A stretch of 8,053 nt of DNA from Syntrophaceae bacterium (GCA_003165115.1 PLSJ01000369.1:19623-27675); one strand, 5' to 3'; positions 1-6,000 are shown, numbered from the stretch's first letter. Translations and numbers: made by a program. Notes: generated by a model not told the origin, from the sequence alone.

Positions 1-357
1 ATAGTAGCCGCTGGAGCCTCCCCCCGGCTTTATCACCGTATAGAACGCCTGCATCCTCTTTTTGCCCACGACCCGGTTAAGGGACTGGATGCGCGCATCC
101 CATCGGTGCAGCTGCATATCCACCCTCTGGTCGGCCCGCGTCACCACGTCGTCCTCATTCGGGGGGAAGGAGAAAAAATCGACGATATTGGCGTTCAGGG
201 CATCGGCTATTTTTTTGAGGGTCGAAATGGAAGGGTCCGTCTTGCCCCTCTCGAGCTGGGATATGAGTGACGGCGTGCAGTCGACAAGCCCCGCGAGCTG
301 CTTCATGGTGAAGGCTTTCTTTTCTCTCAGCTCTTTTATCCTGCCGCCTATGTCCAC
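1..357 (-). CDS. XRE-family regulator with cupin domain (C-terminus beyond window edge)
   Basis: Reading the minus strand from a GTG at 357 gives 119 residues that run off the left edge without a stop. Residues 6-60 form a helix-turn-helix of the XRE/Cro-C1 type: IKELREKKAFTMKQLAG, then CTPSLISQLERGKTDPS and STLKKIADALNA. A linker rich in Asp follows, and from about residue 100 (RMQAFYTVIKPGGGSSG) a cupin barrel begins. This XRE-cupin architecture usually totals about 180-190 residues, so roughly one third is missing. Such proteins bind DNA as dimers and sense a small ligand in the cupin, often controlling amino-acid, polyamine or stress genes; the ligand here cannot be told. The GTG is chosen because a TAA lies in frame a short way upstream and GGGAG sits 4 bases before it. 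A sigma70-like promoter lies at 400-428, overlapped by repeats. Confidence 0.9.
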   Translation of the reverse strand, partial: MDIGGRIKELREKKAFTMKQLAGLVDCTPSLISQLERGKTDPSISTLKKIADALNANIVDFFSFPPNEDDVVTRADQRVDMQLHRWDARIQSLNRVVGKKRMQAFYTVIKPGGGSSGYY

Positions 358-386
358 CGGTCTCCCGACTGCCTGACCACGGTTGA

Positions 387-410
387 TTTAACTACTTAAA
401 TCATACTTAA
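387..410. promoter_or_regulatory. Candidate operator of the XRE regulator
   Basis: An AT-rich island in GC-rich surroundings carries an imperfect palindrome, TTTAACTACTTAAA (387-400; TTTAA and TTAAA arms around 4 bases). It also holds a direct repeat TACTTAA at 393-399 and 404-410, with an 11-base period, about one helical turn. The repeats cover the -10 box and the predicted start site of the XRE gene, where a bound repressor would block transcription. Autoregulation is common in this family; its occurrence here is inferred. Confidence 0.4.
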
Positions 411-428
411 CTTTAAAGCGCCGGTCAA
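400..428 (-). promoter_or_regulatory. Promoter of the XRE-cupin gene
   Basis: On the minus strand there is a -35 TTGACC (428-423), a 17-base spacer and a -10 TATGAT (405-400). Both boxes match the sigma70 consensus at five of six positions. The implied start of transcription near 393 leaves a leader of about 36 bases before the GTG start. Assigned from sequence match only. Confidence 0.65.
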
Positions 429-458
429 GAAGACTTTTTTGCCTTATCCCCCGCCCCC

Positions 459-487
459 TTGCGACGCCTATCCCCGATCCATATACT
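459..487 (+). promoter_or_regulatory. Promoter of the ybeD-like gene
   Basis: A -35 TTGCGA (459-464) and a -10 TATACT (482-487, five of six to consensus) are separated by exactly 17 bases. Transcription would begin near 494, leaving a leader of about 58 bases that ends with the AGAGGA ribosome-binding site at 538-543. Confidence 0.55.
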
Positions 488-551
488 ATACCATTGACGC
501 GGCCGCATTCGACGGGTGCGTTATCCACTGCATGCAAAGAGGAATGACCTT

Positions 552-824
552 ATGGCCACGGAAGACAAAAGCACGCTCTTTCAGTTCCCCTGCTCCTACC
601 CGCTGAAGGTGATGGGCAGGAATACGGTCGAGTTCTATTCGGCGGTAAGCGCCATCGTCGAGAAACATGTGGCCGCCGGTAACGGGATCACCTATGCCAG
701 CCGGACGAGCAGCGGGGAAAAGTATCTTGCTATCACGGCCACCTTCGCGGCGGAGAGCGAGGTACAGTTATACGCGCTCTATAAAGAGCTGAACGAGCAT
801 GACCTGGTCCTGATGACCCTTTAA
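552..824 (+). CDS. YbeD-like DUF493 family protein
   Basis: This 90-residue protein has the length and pattern of the YbeD/DUF493 family (E. coli YbeD has 87 residues): an N-terminal FQFPCSYPLKVMGRN strand motif, a central helix ending VEKHV, and a C-terminal YALYKELNEHDLVLMTL. The family folds as a small alpha/beta domain resembling ACT regulatory domains and has no firmly established role; in E. coli the gene lies near dacA and lipB, and neither is seen here. An in-frame ATG exists 12 codons upstream, but the ATG at 552 is preferred because AGAGGA lies 8 bases before it and the family motif starts close behind. It has its own promoter, is divergent from the XRE-cupin gene, and ends 17 bases from the convergent kinase gene. 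Confidence 0.88.
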   Translation: MATEDKSTLFQFPCSYPLKVMGRNTVEFYSAVSAIVEKHVAAGNGITYASRTSSGEKYLAITATFAAESEVQLYALYKELNEHDLVLMTL

Positions 825-841
825 TACCGGGCCCGCGCTCC

Positions 842-1327
842 TCACAGCTTATAGCCGAACTTCTTGAGCAGGTCGATCCGCCAGGCCCTGCCTTCCTCGT
901 CCTCGATGGCTTTCGGCGGAAGGCCGTCTATGACGCCCATAACCCCATTGCCCTGTTCCGTCGACGCCACGACCATTTCCAGCGGATTCGCCGTCGCGCA
1001 GAAGATGCGGCAGACCTCCTGGATGCCTTTGATGGCGTTGAGGACATTAATGGGGAAACCATCCTTCAGGAATATCACAAAAACATGCCCGCACGCCAGG
1101 GCGAAGGCCGTCTCCGCCGCCCTCTTCTCCAGGTCCTTGTCATTCCCTTCATGGCGCACCAGGCGATGACCGCTCGCCTCCGAAAAGGCGATGCCGAATT
1201 TCAGATGGGGCGAAGACGCGACCAGCGCCTCGTAAAGGTCCGGCACCGTCTTGATAAAATGAGACTGCCCGATGATCACGTTCAATCCTTCCGGGATATC
1301 CACCCTGACGGTAGTGAAAGATACCAT
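842..1327 (-). CDS. Adenosine-specific kinase (PF04008 family)
   Basis: The 161-residue product matches the adenosine-specific kinase family throughout: IIGQSHFIKTVPDLYEALV (18-36), KFGIAFSEASG (43-53) followed by RLVRHEGND, GHVFVIFLKDGFPINVLNAI (80-99), IFCATANPLEMVVASTEQG (108-126), GVIDGLPPKAIE and the terminal LLKKFGYKL. The length is full for the family. An archaeal member (Pyrobaculum PAE2307) was described structurally as adenosine-binding with a phosphorylated histidine. His81 of the GHVFVI motif is my best candidate for that residue, with His23 as alternative. The physiological role in bacteria is unclear; purine-nucleoside metabolism or sensing is the usual guess. The ATG at 1327 follows GAGGTG by 5 bases; the reading frame stays open for 50 codons upstream, but that part does not resemble the family. 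It has its own promoter and probably forms its own transcription unit. Confidence 0.9.
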   Translation of the reverse strand: MVSFTTVRVDIPEGLNVIIGQSHFIKTVPDLYEALVASSPHLKFGIAFSEASGHRLVRHEGNDKDLEKRAAETAFALACGHVFVIFLKDGFPINVLNAIKGIQEVCRIFCATANPLEMVVASTEQGNGVMGVIDGLPPKAIEDEEGRAWRIDLLKKFGYKL

Positions 1328-1408
1328 TGCTGCACCTCGTTTCGTCGTAGTTTTTATTTTTTGCCCGTTTCGCGGCCGGGTCGGACATGGCTTCGAACGG
1401 CCCTTTCG

Positions 1409-1437
1409 ATTATTGACCCGATGCCGATAAATGTCAA
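1409..1437 (-). promoter_or_regulatory. Promoter of the adenosine-specific kinase gene
   Basis: On the minus strand a perfect TTGACA (1437-1432) is followed after 17 bases by AATAAT (1414-1409, five of six to the sigma70 -10). Transcription would start near 1402, about 75 bases before the ATG. It lies in the 174-base gap after the helical-bundle gene, so the kinase need not depend on read-through. Confidence 0.7.
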
Positions 1438-1501
1438 CAGGAAACCGGCCATGGCTAAAGGCGGCCCGGTCGGTCATGCCGCTCGCCCTTGCGCCGTCAG
1501 G

Positions 1502-2434
1502 CTACCGCGGCCTGGCCGGGCGGCCGTACGTCACGCCCGCGATAGGCTCGTCCATGATGGCCTGCCGCAGGGCGTCCAGGGTCGCCTGGCAGAGCAGCGT
1601 CACCTTGAGCTTCTCGTTCAGGGAAATGGAGAGCGACCGCACGTTGGTGTTCTCCCGGGAGAGGGCCAGTATCCGCGTCCTGATCCTGGAAAAACGGGTG
1701 TAGTGCGAGACGGCCTGGGCGAGGCCGGCATCTCCGTCCACCAGCGCGGTCAGGCCGTCCAGGTCCTTGCGGACCAGACCGTCTTCTTTTCTCATGGACG
1801 CTTCCATCCTGTCCATCTTCAGGTTCTCTTCCTCCGCGATATGCGGCGCCAGTGATGCCTGGATGCGAAGCGCGGCGGTCTCGGCCCGATAAGCCAGGAG
1901 CATTATCTTCTTTGCCTCCGGTGAATCGATGTGCGCCGTCACCATGCGGGAAAGGGCGGCGTTCATCTGCTCCACCTCCTGCGCGGCCGGACCGAACGCC
2001 AGGCCGTATGCCTTGAGGTTGGTGTTCCTGACCGCCAGGTCGAGCAGGCCCGTGTCGATGCGCTGGAATTCTGCGAAGGCCCGGGAAAACTGGGCAAGCA
2101 GGTCCCTTTCTCCCTGGGTGCCGCCCGTCTTCAGGATCTCCCCCAATTCCCCCCGTTCCCGCTCCACCACAGCCGTGGCTTCGCGGGCCCGGTCGGCGAA
2201 GACCTGGGAGTCCCGGTCGGTGATAGCCAGGACCGCGCTCTTTTCCGCCTCCGAGGCGGACGAGATACCCAGTTGCATCCTGCTCACGAGGTCGACCCTC
2301 CTGGCCTTGAAGGCGAGCTGCCGGGCGGGGTCCTCCGCTTTCTGGAAGTGGGCCACCGCGAGGATAAGGGCGAGCATGATTGCCGCCCCGGGGAGCATCC
2401 AGAGAATGGCCTTGATGCCGGGTTTGATGGTCAT
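1502..2434 (-). CDS. Membrane-anchored duplicated helical-bundle protein, MCP four-helix-bundle sensor-like
   Basis: The 310-residue product has a short basic start, one hydrophobic segment at about 10-29, and then an almost entirely helical, heptad-rich extracytoplasmic region. The style matches the four-helix-bundle sensor domains of methyl-accepting chemotaxis proteins. Residues 113-139 and 238-264 align without gaps, with 12 of 27 identical, ending RNTNLKAYGLA and ENTNVRSLSIS. The protein therefore seems to hold two copies of one helical unit with a 125-residue period. No HAMP, signalling, kinase or cyclase domain follows, so it cannot signal to the cytoplasm in the usual MCP way. The ATG at 2434 is preceded by GGAGG with 7 bases between. 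It starts 52 bases after the permease stop with no terminator between, so the two are probably co-transcribed. Its function is unknown; a periplasmic sensor or accessory subunit of the permease is an inference. Confidence 0.75.
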   Translation of the reverse strand: MTIKPGIKAILWMLPGAAIMLALILAVAHFQKAEDPARQLAFKARRVDLVSRMQLGISSASEAEKSAVLAITDRDSQVFADRAREATAVVERERGELGEILKTGGTQGERDLLAQFSRAFAEFQRIDTGLLDLAVRNTNLKAYGLAFGPAAQEVEQMNAALSRMVTAHIDSPEAKKIMLLAYRAETAALRIQASLAPHIAEEENLKMDRMEASMRKEDGLVRKDLDGLTALVDGDAGLAQAVSHYTRFSRIRTRILALSRENTNVRSLSISLNEKLKVTLLCQATLDALRQAIMDEPIAGVTYGRPARPR

Positions 2435-2486
2435 GGCGATGCCTCCGGGCCGATCGGCCGGTTATTCCGGACTGGACGCGATTCCG

Positions 2487-4469
2487 TCACACGTTGACCC
2501 TGATGGGCAGGATTACGGTGGTAATCCCGGCCCACTGGAGCCGCCTCTGTATGGCAAAGGCGGTCTCGTTATGGAGCAGCTTGTTGGCAAGCTGCTCGTG
2601 GCGGAAGACAAGCTTGCCGGTGAACACCGTGCACCGGGGGAATTCACGGGCAATCTTCTCCACCAGCTCGGTCGCCGCCTCCACCACGTCGGTGGCGACG
2701 TCCATGCGGTAATCCGCGGCGAACCCGTGTTTACGGGTCAGCCTCACGTATTTCTCGAGGTCGCCCCTCACCGCCCCTTTCAGGGCCTCCACCTCTTCCG
2801 CACCCTTGAAAGACCCCGAATCGATCTCCGCCACGGAGACAAAAATGTAGTTCTTGTAGAGGTCGGGAAAGTTGCGCACTATGGAGAGGAGCGTATGGAG
2901 ACCGAAGCCGTTGAAGCCGGTCACCAACTGAATGGCCGTCATGGCGGAGGGGTCGACGGGCTCAGTGTTTACCGGCCCGTACGCGGGAATACCGGACAGG
3001 GCTTCGTCGAGCTCGCGGACCCCCTGCCTGACCTTCAGGTAATGGTGCTTGGTGAGATAACAGACGCCGATCACCGCTCCCGTGATCACCAGGGTAAGCC
3101 AGCCCCCTTCGCTGAACTTCTCGTAGACGGTCACCGTGAGGATGGTGACGCAGACGACAAAACCGATTATGTGGACCACGATGTGCTGCTTCCACTTCTC
3201 TTCCTTATGGCGGTTCTTCACGTAGAACCGGGTCATGCCGAACTGGGAGAGTGAAAACGTGAGAAAGACGTTGATGGAATACATGACGACCAGGGCGGAG
3301 ACGGAGCCATGGGCATGGTAGAGGAGCAGGAATGCCGCCACGCCCATCACGAGAATGCCGTTCTGCATGGTGAGCCGCTCCGACAACGCGGCGAACCGCC
3401 TGGGGAACCACGAATCGACCGCCATGTTGGCCATTACCCTGGGGCCGTCGATGAAGCCTGCCTGGGCGGCCACGACCAGGAGCGCCCCCTCGGAAAGTAT
3501 GGTAATGAGCGCGAGCCAGTAGCCGAAAGGCCAATTGAGAAAGACCTCACCCGCGAGGACGGCGTTGAGCGTCTTGCCCTCGGCGGGCGTTATCCGGAAA
3601 AGGAGATAGCAGATGAAAAGACCGCCCGCCGTAATGGCAAGGGAGGTCGCCATATAGAACATGGTCCTCTTTCCCGTGTGCACCCTCGGCTCGCGCATGA
3701 TCTGGAGGCCGTTCGACACCGCCTCGATGCCCGTATAGGTACCACCGCCGAGGGAGAAGGCGCGCAGGAGCAGCGCGAGCATGGCGAACCCGCCCATCGT
3801 CTTCAGGTCGACCCCGAAGTTGGTGCGGAATTCTCCCGCCACAACGTGCACCTGGGGAATATGGCTGATCAGGCCGGTGCCGAGCAAGAGCACGTGGGTG
3901 ACCACGAAGGTGATGAAGATGGGGGCGAGGAACTGGACCGACTCTTTCACCCCCCTGAGGTTGAGGGTCACGAGGACCAGGATCAGAAACATGGCGAAAG
4001 GCATCTTGAAGGGCAGGAGCTGGAGAGGGAGGAAACTGAAGATGGCGTCCGCGCAGGACGCGAGGGAAACGGTGATCGTGAGCATGTAGTCGACGAGGAG
4101 GGCACAGCCCGAGATCACGCCGGCCCCCGGCCCGATCGTATGGGTCGCCACGATGTAGCCCCCTCCGCCGTGCGGGAAATGTTCGATGATCCGCGCGTAA
4201 GCGTAGGAGATGATGAAGACCGTGAAAGCCGTGGCGAAGGCCAGGAGGATCGCCAGGTGGGTGTGCTGGCCAAGGGCCCTGAACGCCTCCTCCGGCCCGT
4301 ACGATGAAGAGGAGAGCCCGTCGGCCCCGAGCCCGATCCAGGCGAGTATCGGTATCAGGGAGAGGTGGCGAAAAAGCGTGGTGTCCTTGACGTCGAGCGG
4401 TCTCCCTATCAGCTTGTGCAGTAACCTGTGGAGAATGCCGAAGTTCTCCTCCGGCTCGTCTTGAGCCAT
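2487..4469 (-). CDS. KimA-type APC-superfamily permease with C-terminal cytosolic domain
   Basis: This 660-residue inner-membrane protein has about twelve hydrophobic segments between residues 36 and 475, then a soluble tail of some 180 residues with an alpha/beta, universal-stress-protein-like pattern (NYIFVSVAEID at 540-550, CTVFTGKLVF at 613-622). TM1 carries the unwound-helix motif GADGLSSSSYGPEEAF. Residues D50, Y57, D127, T131, T246, E249 and Y397 correspond in motif and spacing to those I recall as lining the K+ sites of Bacillus subtilis KimA (D36, Y43, D117, T121, T230, E233, Y377). High-affinity K+ uptake coupled to protons is thus the favoured role; many databases would call it an amino-acid permease. 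The ATG at 4469 is chosen because AGGTG lies 8 bases before it and family similarity starts soon after; a TTG at 4619 would sit on the promoter's -35. It heads a probable operon with the helical-bundle gene and is divergent from the TRAP operon. Confidence 0.87.
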   Translation of the reverse strand: MAQDEPEENFGILHRLLHKLIGRPLDVKDTTLFRHLSLIPILAWIGLGADGLSSSSYGPEEAFRALGQHTHLAILLAFATAFTVFIISYAYARIIEHFPHGGGGYIVATHTIGPGAGVISGCALLVDYMLTITVSLASCADAIFSFLPLQLLPFKMPFAMFLILVLVTLNLRGVKESVQFLAPIFITFVVTHVLLLGTGLISHIPQVHVVAGEFRTNFGVDLKTMGGFAMLALLLRAFSLGGGTYTGIEAVSNGLQIMREPRVHTGKRTMFYMATSLAITAGGLFICYLLFRITPAEGKTLNAVLAGEVFLNWPFGYWLALITILSEGALLVVAAQAGFIDGPRVMANMAVDSWFPRRFAALSERLTMQNGILVMGVAAFLLLYHAHGSVSALVVMYSINVFLTFSLSQFGMTRFYVKNRHKEEKWKQHIVVHIIGFVVCVTILTVTVYEKFSEGGWLTLVITGAVIGVCYLTKHHYLKVRQGVRELDEALSGIPAYGPVNTEPVDPSAMTAIQLVTGFNGFGLHTLLSIVRNFPDLYKNYIFVSVAEIDSGSFKGAEEVEALKGAVRGDLEKYVRLTRKHGFAADYRMDVATDVVEAATELVEKIAREFPRCTVFTGKLVFRHEQLANKLLHNETAFAIQRRLQWAGITTVILPIRVNV

Positions 4470-4590
4470 TTTCAGTGCACCTGCCCTTTCGGTGGTTTCT
4501 TTCGGTCTCTCTTTGGGAGGATCATTCCGGGGGGCACAATTTTTATCCCTGGGCGAGTATTCTCGTGCGACATCAAAACAGCGGGTTATA

Positions 4591-4619
4591 ATTAACAACT
4601 TTTCCCAGGATGGTGTCAA
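4591..4619 (-). promoter_or_regulatory. Promoter of the KimA-type permease operon
   Basis: A perfect -35 TTGACA (4619-4614) is followed after 17 bases by GTTAAT (4596-4591, four of six to consensus) on the minus strand. Transcription would start near 4584 and leave a leader of about 115 bases. No known riboswitch fold was recognised in that leader. Confidence 0.5.
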
Positions 4620-4751
4620 CCCTTCTTTAAGATAAGGTCCTGGGTTTTGCCTGAAAGGGCTTTAAGCGTCTTCAACTCTTTGTATACAACTCGGGAAGAA
4701 TGACCGATGCGATATTTCTTACTTGACAAGCACCGGCCGACTGGATTAACG

Positions 4752-4781
4752 TTGACTGAACGAAGTTCAAAACCGTAAAAC
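4752..4781 (+). promoter_or_regulatory. Candidate promoter of the TRAP operon
   Basis: TTGACT (4752-4757, five of six) and TAAAAC (4776-4781, four of six) lie 18 bases apart, giving a start near 4788 and a leader of about 44 bases. An alternative is the perfect TTGACA at 4723-4728 with a poor -10 around 4745-4750. Inverted repeats overlay the downstream promoter, so it may be a regulated one. Confidence 0.4.
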
Positions 4782-4798
4782 GGTCCCCCTCGGGGGGA
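4757..4798. repeat. Three tandem short inverted repeats with 3-base centres
   Basis: Three perfect inverted repeats follow each other: TGAAC-GAA-GTTCA (4757-4769), ACCGT-AAA-ACGGT (4772-4784) and TCCCCC-TCG-GGGGGA (4784-4798). The arms differ but the geometry is the same (5-3-5, 5-3-5, 6-3-6). The first begins at the end of the candidate -35, the second covers the -10, and the third lies over the predicted start site. They could be binding sites for a dimeric regulator or, if transcription starts at the upstream TTGACA, three hairpins in the dctP leader. Confidence 0.6.
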
Positions 4799-4831
4799 TG
4801 AACTCGAACGACACAAAGGGGGTCTTTTCTC

Positions 4832-5857
4832 ATGAAGCGTTACGTGAAGGGTCTATTGAGCGTCTGCGCGATCGCGCTGTTCGTGTGCCTTCTCTCCGCA
4901 CCGGCCTCGGCGCAATCGGTCATCAGAATGAAGTACGCGAACTTTATGCCGCCGTCCCACCCCATCACCCAGTTATCCGAGCAATGGTGCAAGGAGCTGG
5001 AGAAGAGGACGAACGGGCGCGTCAAGATCGCTTTTTTTCCCGCCGGCACACTCGTCTCGGCGAACCAGACCTATGACGGGATCGTGAAAGGCATCGTCGA
5101 CATAGGCTTCGGCATCATGTCCTACACACCGGGCAGGATGCCTCTCTCGGAGGTGATCGTCCTCCCTCTCGGGTACAAGAGCGGCTTTCAGTCCAGTCAT
5201 ATGGCGAATGCCTTTTACCAGAAGTTCAAGCCGAAAGAGTTCGATGACGTGAAGGTCTTCTACCTCACCGCCCACGGTCCCGCCTTTTTCCATACAAAAG
5301 GACTGGTCACCAAGATCGAGGACCTGAAAACCCTCCGCATCAAGGGCGACGCAAACACATCGAAGGTGATCGCCGCCGCCGGCGCGGTACCCACCACGAT
5401 GCCGATGATGGAGACGTATGACGCCATCAAGAGGGGCCTTGCCGACGGCGTGCTGAACCCTTTTGAGACATTGAAAGGCTGGAAGTTCGGAGAAGTCTGC
5501 AAGTACACCTACGTGAACTACGGCAGTGCGTATGCGAACGGGTTCTTCATCGCCATGAACAAGCAGACGTGGAATTCCCTGCCCAAGGATATCCAGCAGA
5601 TCGTCGACAAGCTCAACGAAGAATGGTTCGAGAAACAGGCGAAGCTGTGGAGCTGGGTGGACGACGACGCCCTCGATTACGCGAAGAAGGCCGGCCACAA
5701 GATCACGTACGCGAGTCCCGCTGACGAAGTGAAAATGGCGGAAAAAATGAAACCCCTCTTCGATGCCTATGTGAAGAGCATGAAGGAGAAGGGCCTGCCC
5801 GGTCAGGAAGCGCTCACGTGGTGCCAGAATTATCTGAAGACCGCGCCGGCGAATTAA
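4832..5857 (+). CDS. dctP: TRAP transporter substrate-binding protein, DctP family
   Basis: The 341-residue protein begins with a typical Sec signal peptide (MKRY, hydrophobic core about 8-22, cleavage likely after APASA at residue 27). The mature part is a DctP-family periplasmic binding protein (PF03480): GRVKIAFFPAGTL (62-74), a DIGFGIMSYTPGRMP segment (90-104), EDLKTLRIKGDANTSKVIAA (163-182), PMMETYDAIKRGLADGVLNP (191-210) and FETLKGWKFGEV (211-222). It captures a small anionic solute and delivers it to DctQM; the solute is probably a carboxylate but cannot be read from the sequence. In the usual LKIR motif the last residue is the arginine that grips the substrate carboxylate; here the matching stretch reads LRIK, with Lys171 in that place and Arg169 two before. 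The start follows AAAGGGGG (4815-4822) by 9 bases. A terminator follows the gene. Confidence 0.95.
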   Translation: MKRYVKGLLSVCAIALFVCLLSAPASAQSVIRMKYANFMPPSHPITQLSEQWCKELEKRTNGRVKIAFFPAGTLVSANQTYDGIVKGIVDIGFGIMSYTPGRMPLSEVIVLPLGYKSGFQSSHMANAFYQKFKPKEFDDVKVFYLTAHGPAFFHTKGLVTKIEDLKTLRIKGDANTSKVIAAAGAVPTTMPMMETYDAIKRGLADGVLNPFETLKGWKFGEVCKYTYVNYGSAYANGFFIAMNKQTWNSLPKDIQQIVDKLNEEWFEKQAKLWSWVDDDALDYAKKAGHKITYASPADEVKMAEKMKPLFDAYVKSMKEKGLPGQEALTWCQNYLKTAPAN

Positions 5858-5873
5858 GCCTCTAGGACTTTTT

Positions 5874-5908
5874 GGCCCGGGGCCGGTATTGCCCCGGGCC
5901 GTTTTCTT
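5874..5908 (+). terminator. Intrinsic terminator between dctP and dctQ
   Basis: A perfect 10-base-pair GC stem, GGCCCGGGGC (5874-5883) with GCCCCGGGCC (5891-5900), closes a 7-base loop and is followed by GTTTTCTT. It lies 16 bases after the dctP stop and inside the operon. It should end most transcripts there and let a fraction continue into dctQM, which fits the usual excess of binding protein over permease. It may also protect the 3' end of the dctP message. Confidence 0.8.
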
Positions 5909-5930
5909 CAATGCCTCTTCCTTTTTATGA

Positions 5931-5978
5931 GGGGGTGGCTCCGCGAGCTTTGCTCGTGGAGGGGGCGACGCCAGCCCC
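5931..5978 (+). repeat. Nested stem-loop element upstream of dctQ
   Basis: An inner hairpin CTCCGCGAGC-TTT-GCTCGTGGAG (5939-5961) has ten pairs, one of them G-U. It is enclosed by an outer arm, GGGGGTGGC at 5931-5939 against GCCAGCCCC at 5970-5978, with eight of nine positions complementary; the outer and inner arms share base 5939. No T-tract follows, so it is not a terminator. It ends 12 bases before the GGGGG ribosome-binding site of dctQ (5991-5995). It may be a leader structure controlling dctQ, an RNA-stability element, or one copy of a dispersed palindromic repeat; only one copy is in this window. Confidence 0.55.
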
Positions 5979-6000
5979 AATAATTGCTCAGGGGGACACA

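Larger units (their letters stand above)
4470..4831. other. Divergent intergenic control region
   Basis: This 362-base gap between the KimA-type permease (-) and dctP (+) contains no convincing gene. It holds the permease promoter (4591-4619), a leader of about 115 bases for the permease, a candidate dctP promoter (4752-4781) and three tandem inverted repeats (4757-4798). It is more AT-rich than the flanking genes, most clearly at 4590-4730. The part at 4620-4720 shows nothing I can name. Confidence 0.7.

Noticed and set aside
62..376. Plus-strand open frame of 104 codons at the left edge
   Set aside because: It is the shadow of the XRE-cupin gene, whose helix-turn-helix is unmistakable on the minus strand.
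2448..2459. Perfect 12-base palindrome GGCCGATCGGCC between the permease and helical-bundle genes
   Set aside because: It is self-complementary without a loop and lacks a T-tract, so it is not a terminator. It may be chance and only lies next to the ribosome-binding site.
1929..3254. Long plus-strand open frame of 441 codons antisense to the permease and helical-bundle genes
   Set aside because: It spans two genes whose minus-strand products have clear family motifs and membrane segments. Its own translation resembles no family, and no ribosome-binding site precedes it. It is a by-product of high GC content.
3309..4307. Plus-strand open frame of 332 codons within the permease
   Set aside because: The translation is a charged, His/Glu/Arg-rich sequence typical of the antisense of a membrane protein gene. 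The minus strand encodes a well-matched permease throughout.
4470..4584. Possible c-di-AMP (ydaO-type) riboswitch in the permease leader
   Set aside because: KimA genes in Firmicutes carry this riboswitch, so I looked for it. I could not find its conserved elements or a terminator/anti-terminator pair. A covariance-model search with the Rfam ydaO-yuaA model would decide.
4470..4619. Longer permease start at a TTG (4619) giving 710 residues
   Set aside because: The extra 50 residues are not family-like, the TTG overlaps the TTGACA promoter box, and the ATG at 4469 has a good ribosome-binding site.
4616..4816. Small minus-strand open frame of 66 codons in the divergent control region
   Set aside because: It has no ribosome-binding site or family resemblance, and it overlaps the candidate dctP promoter and the inverted repeats.
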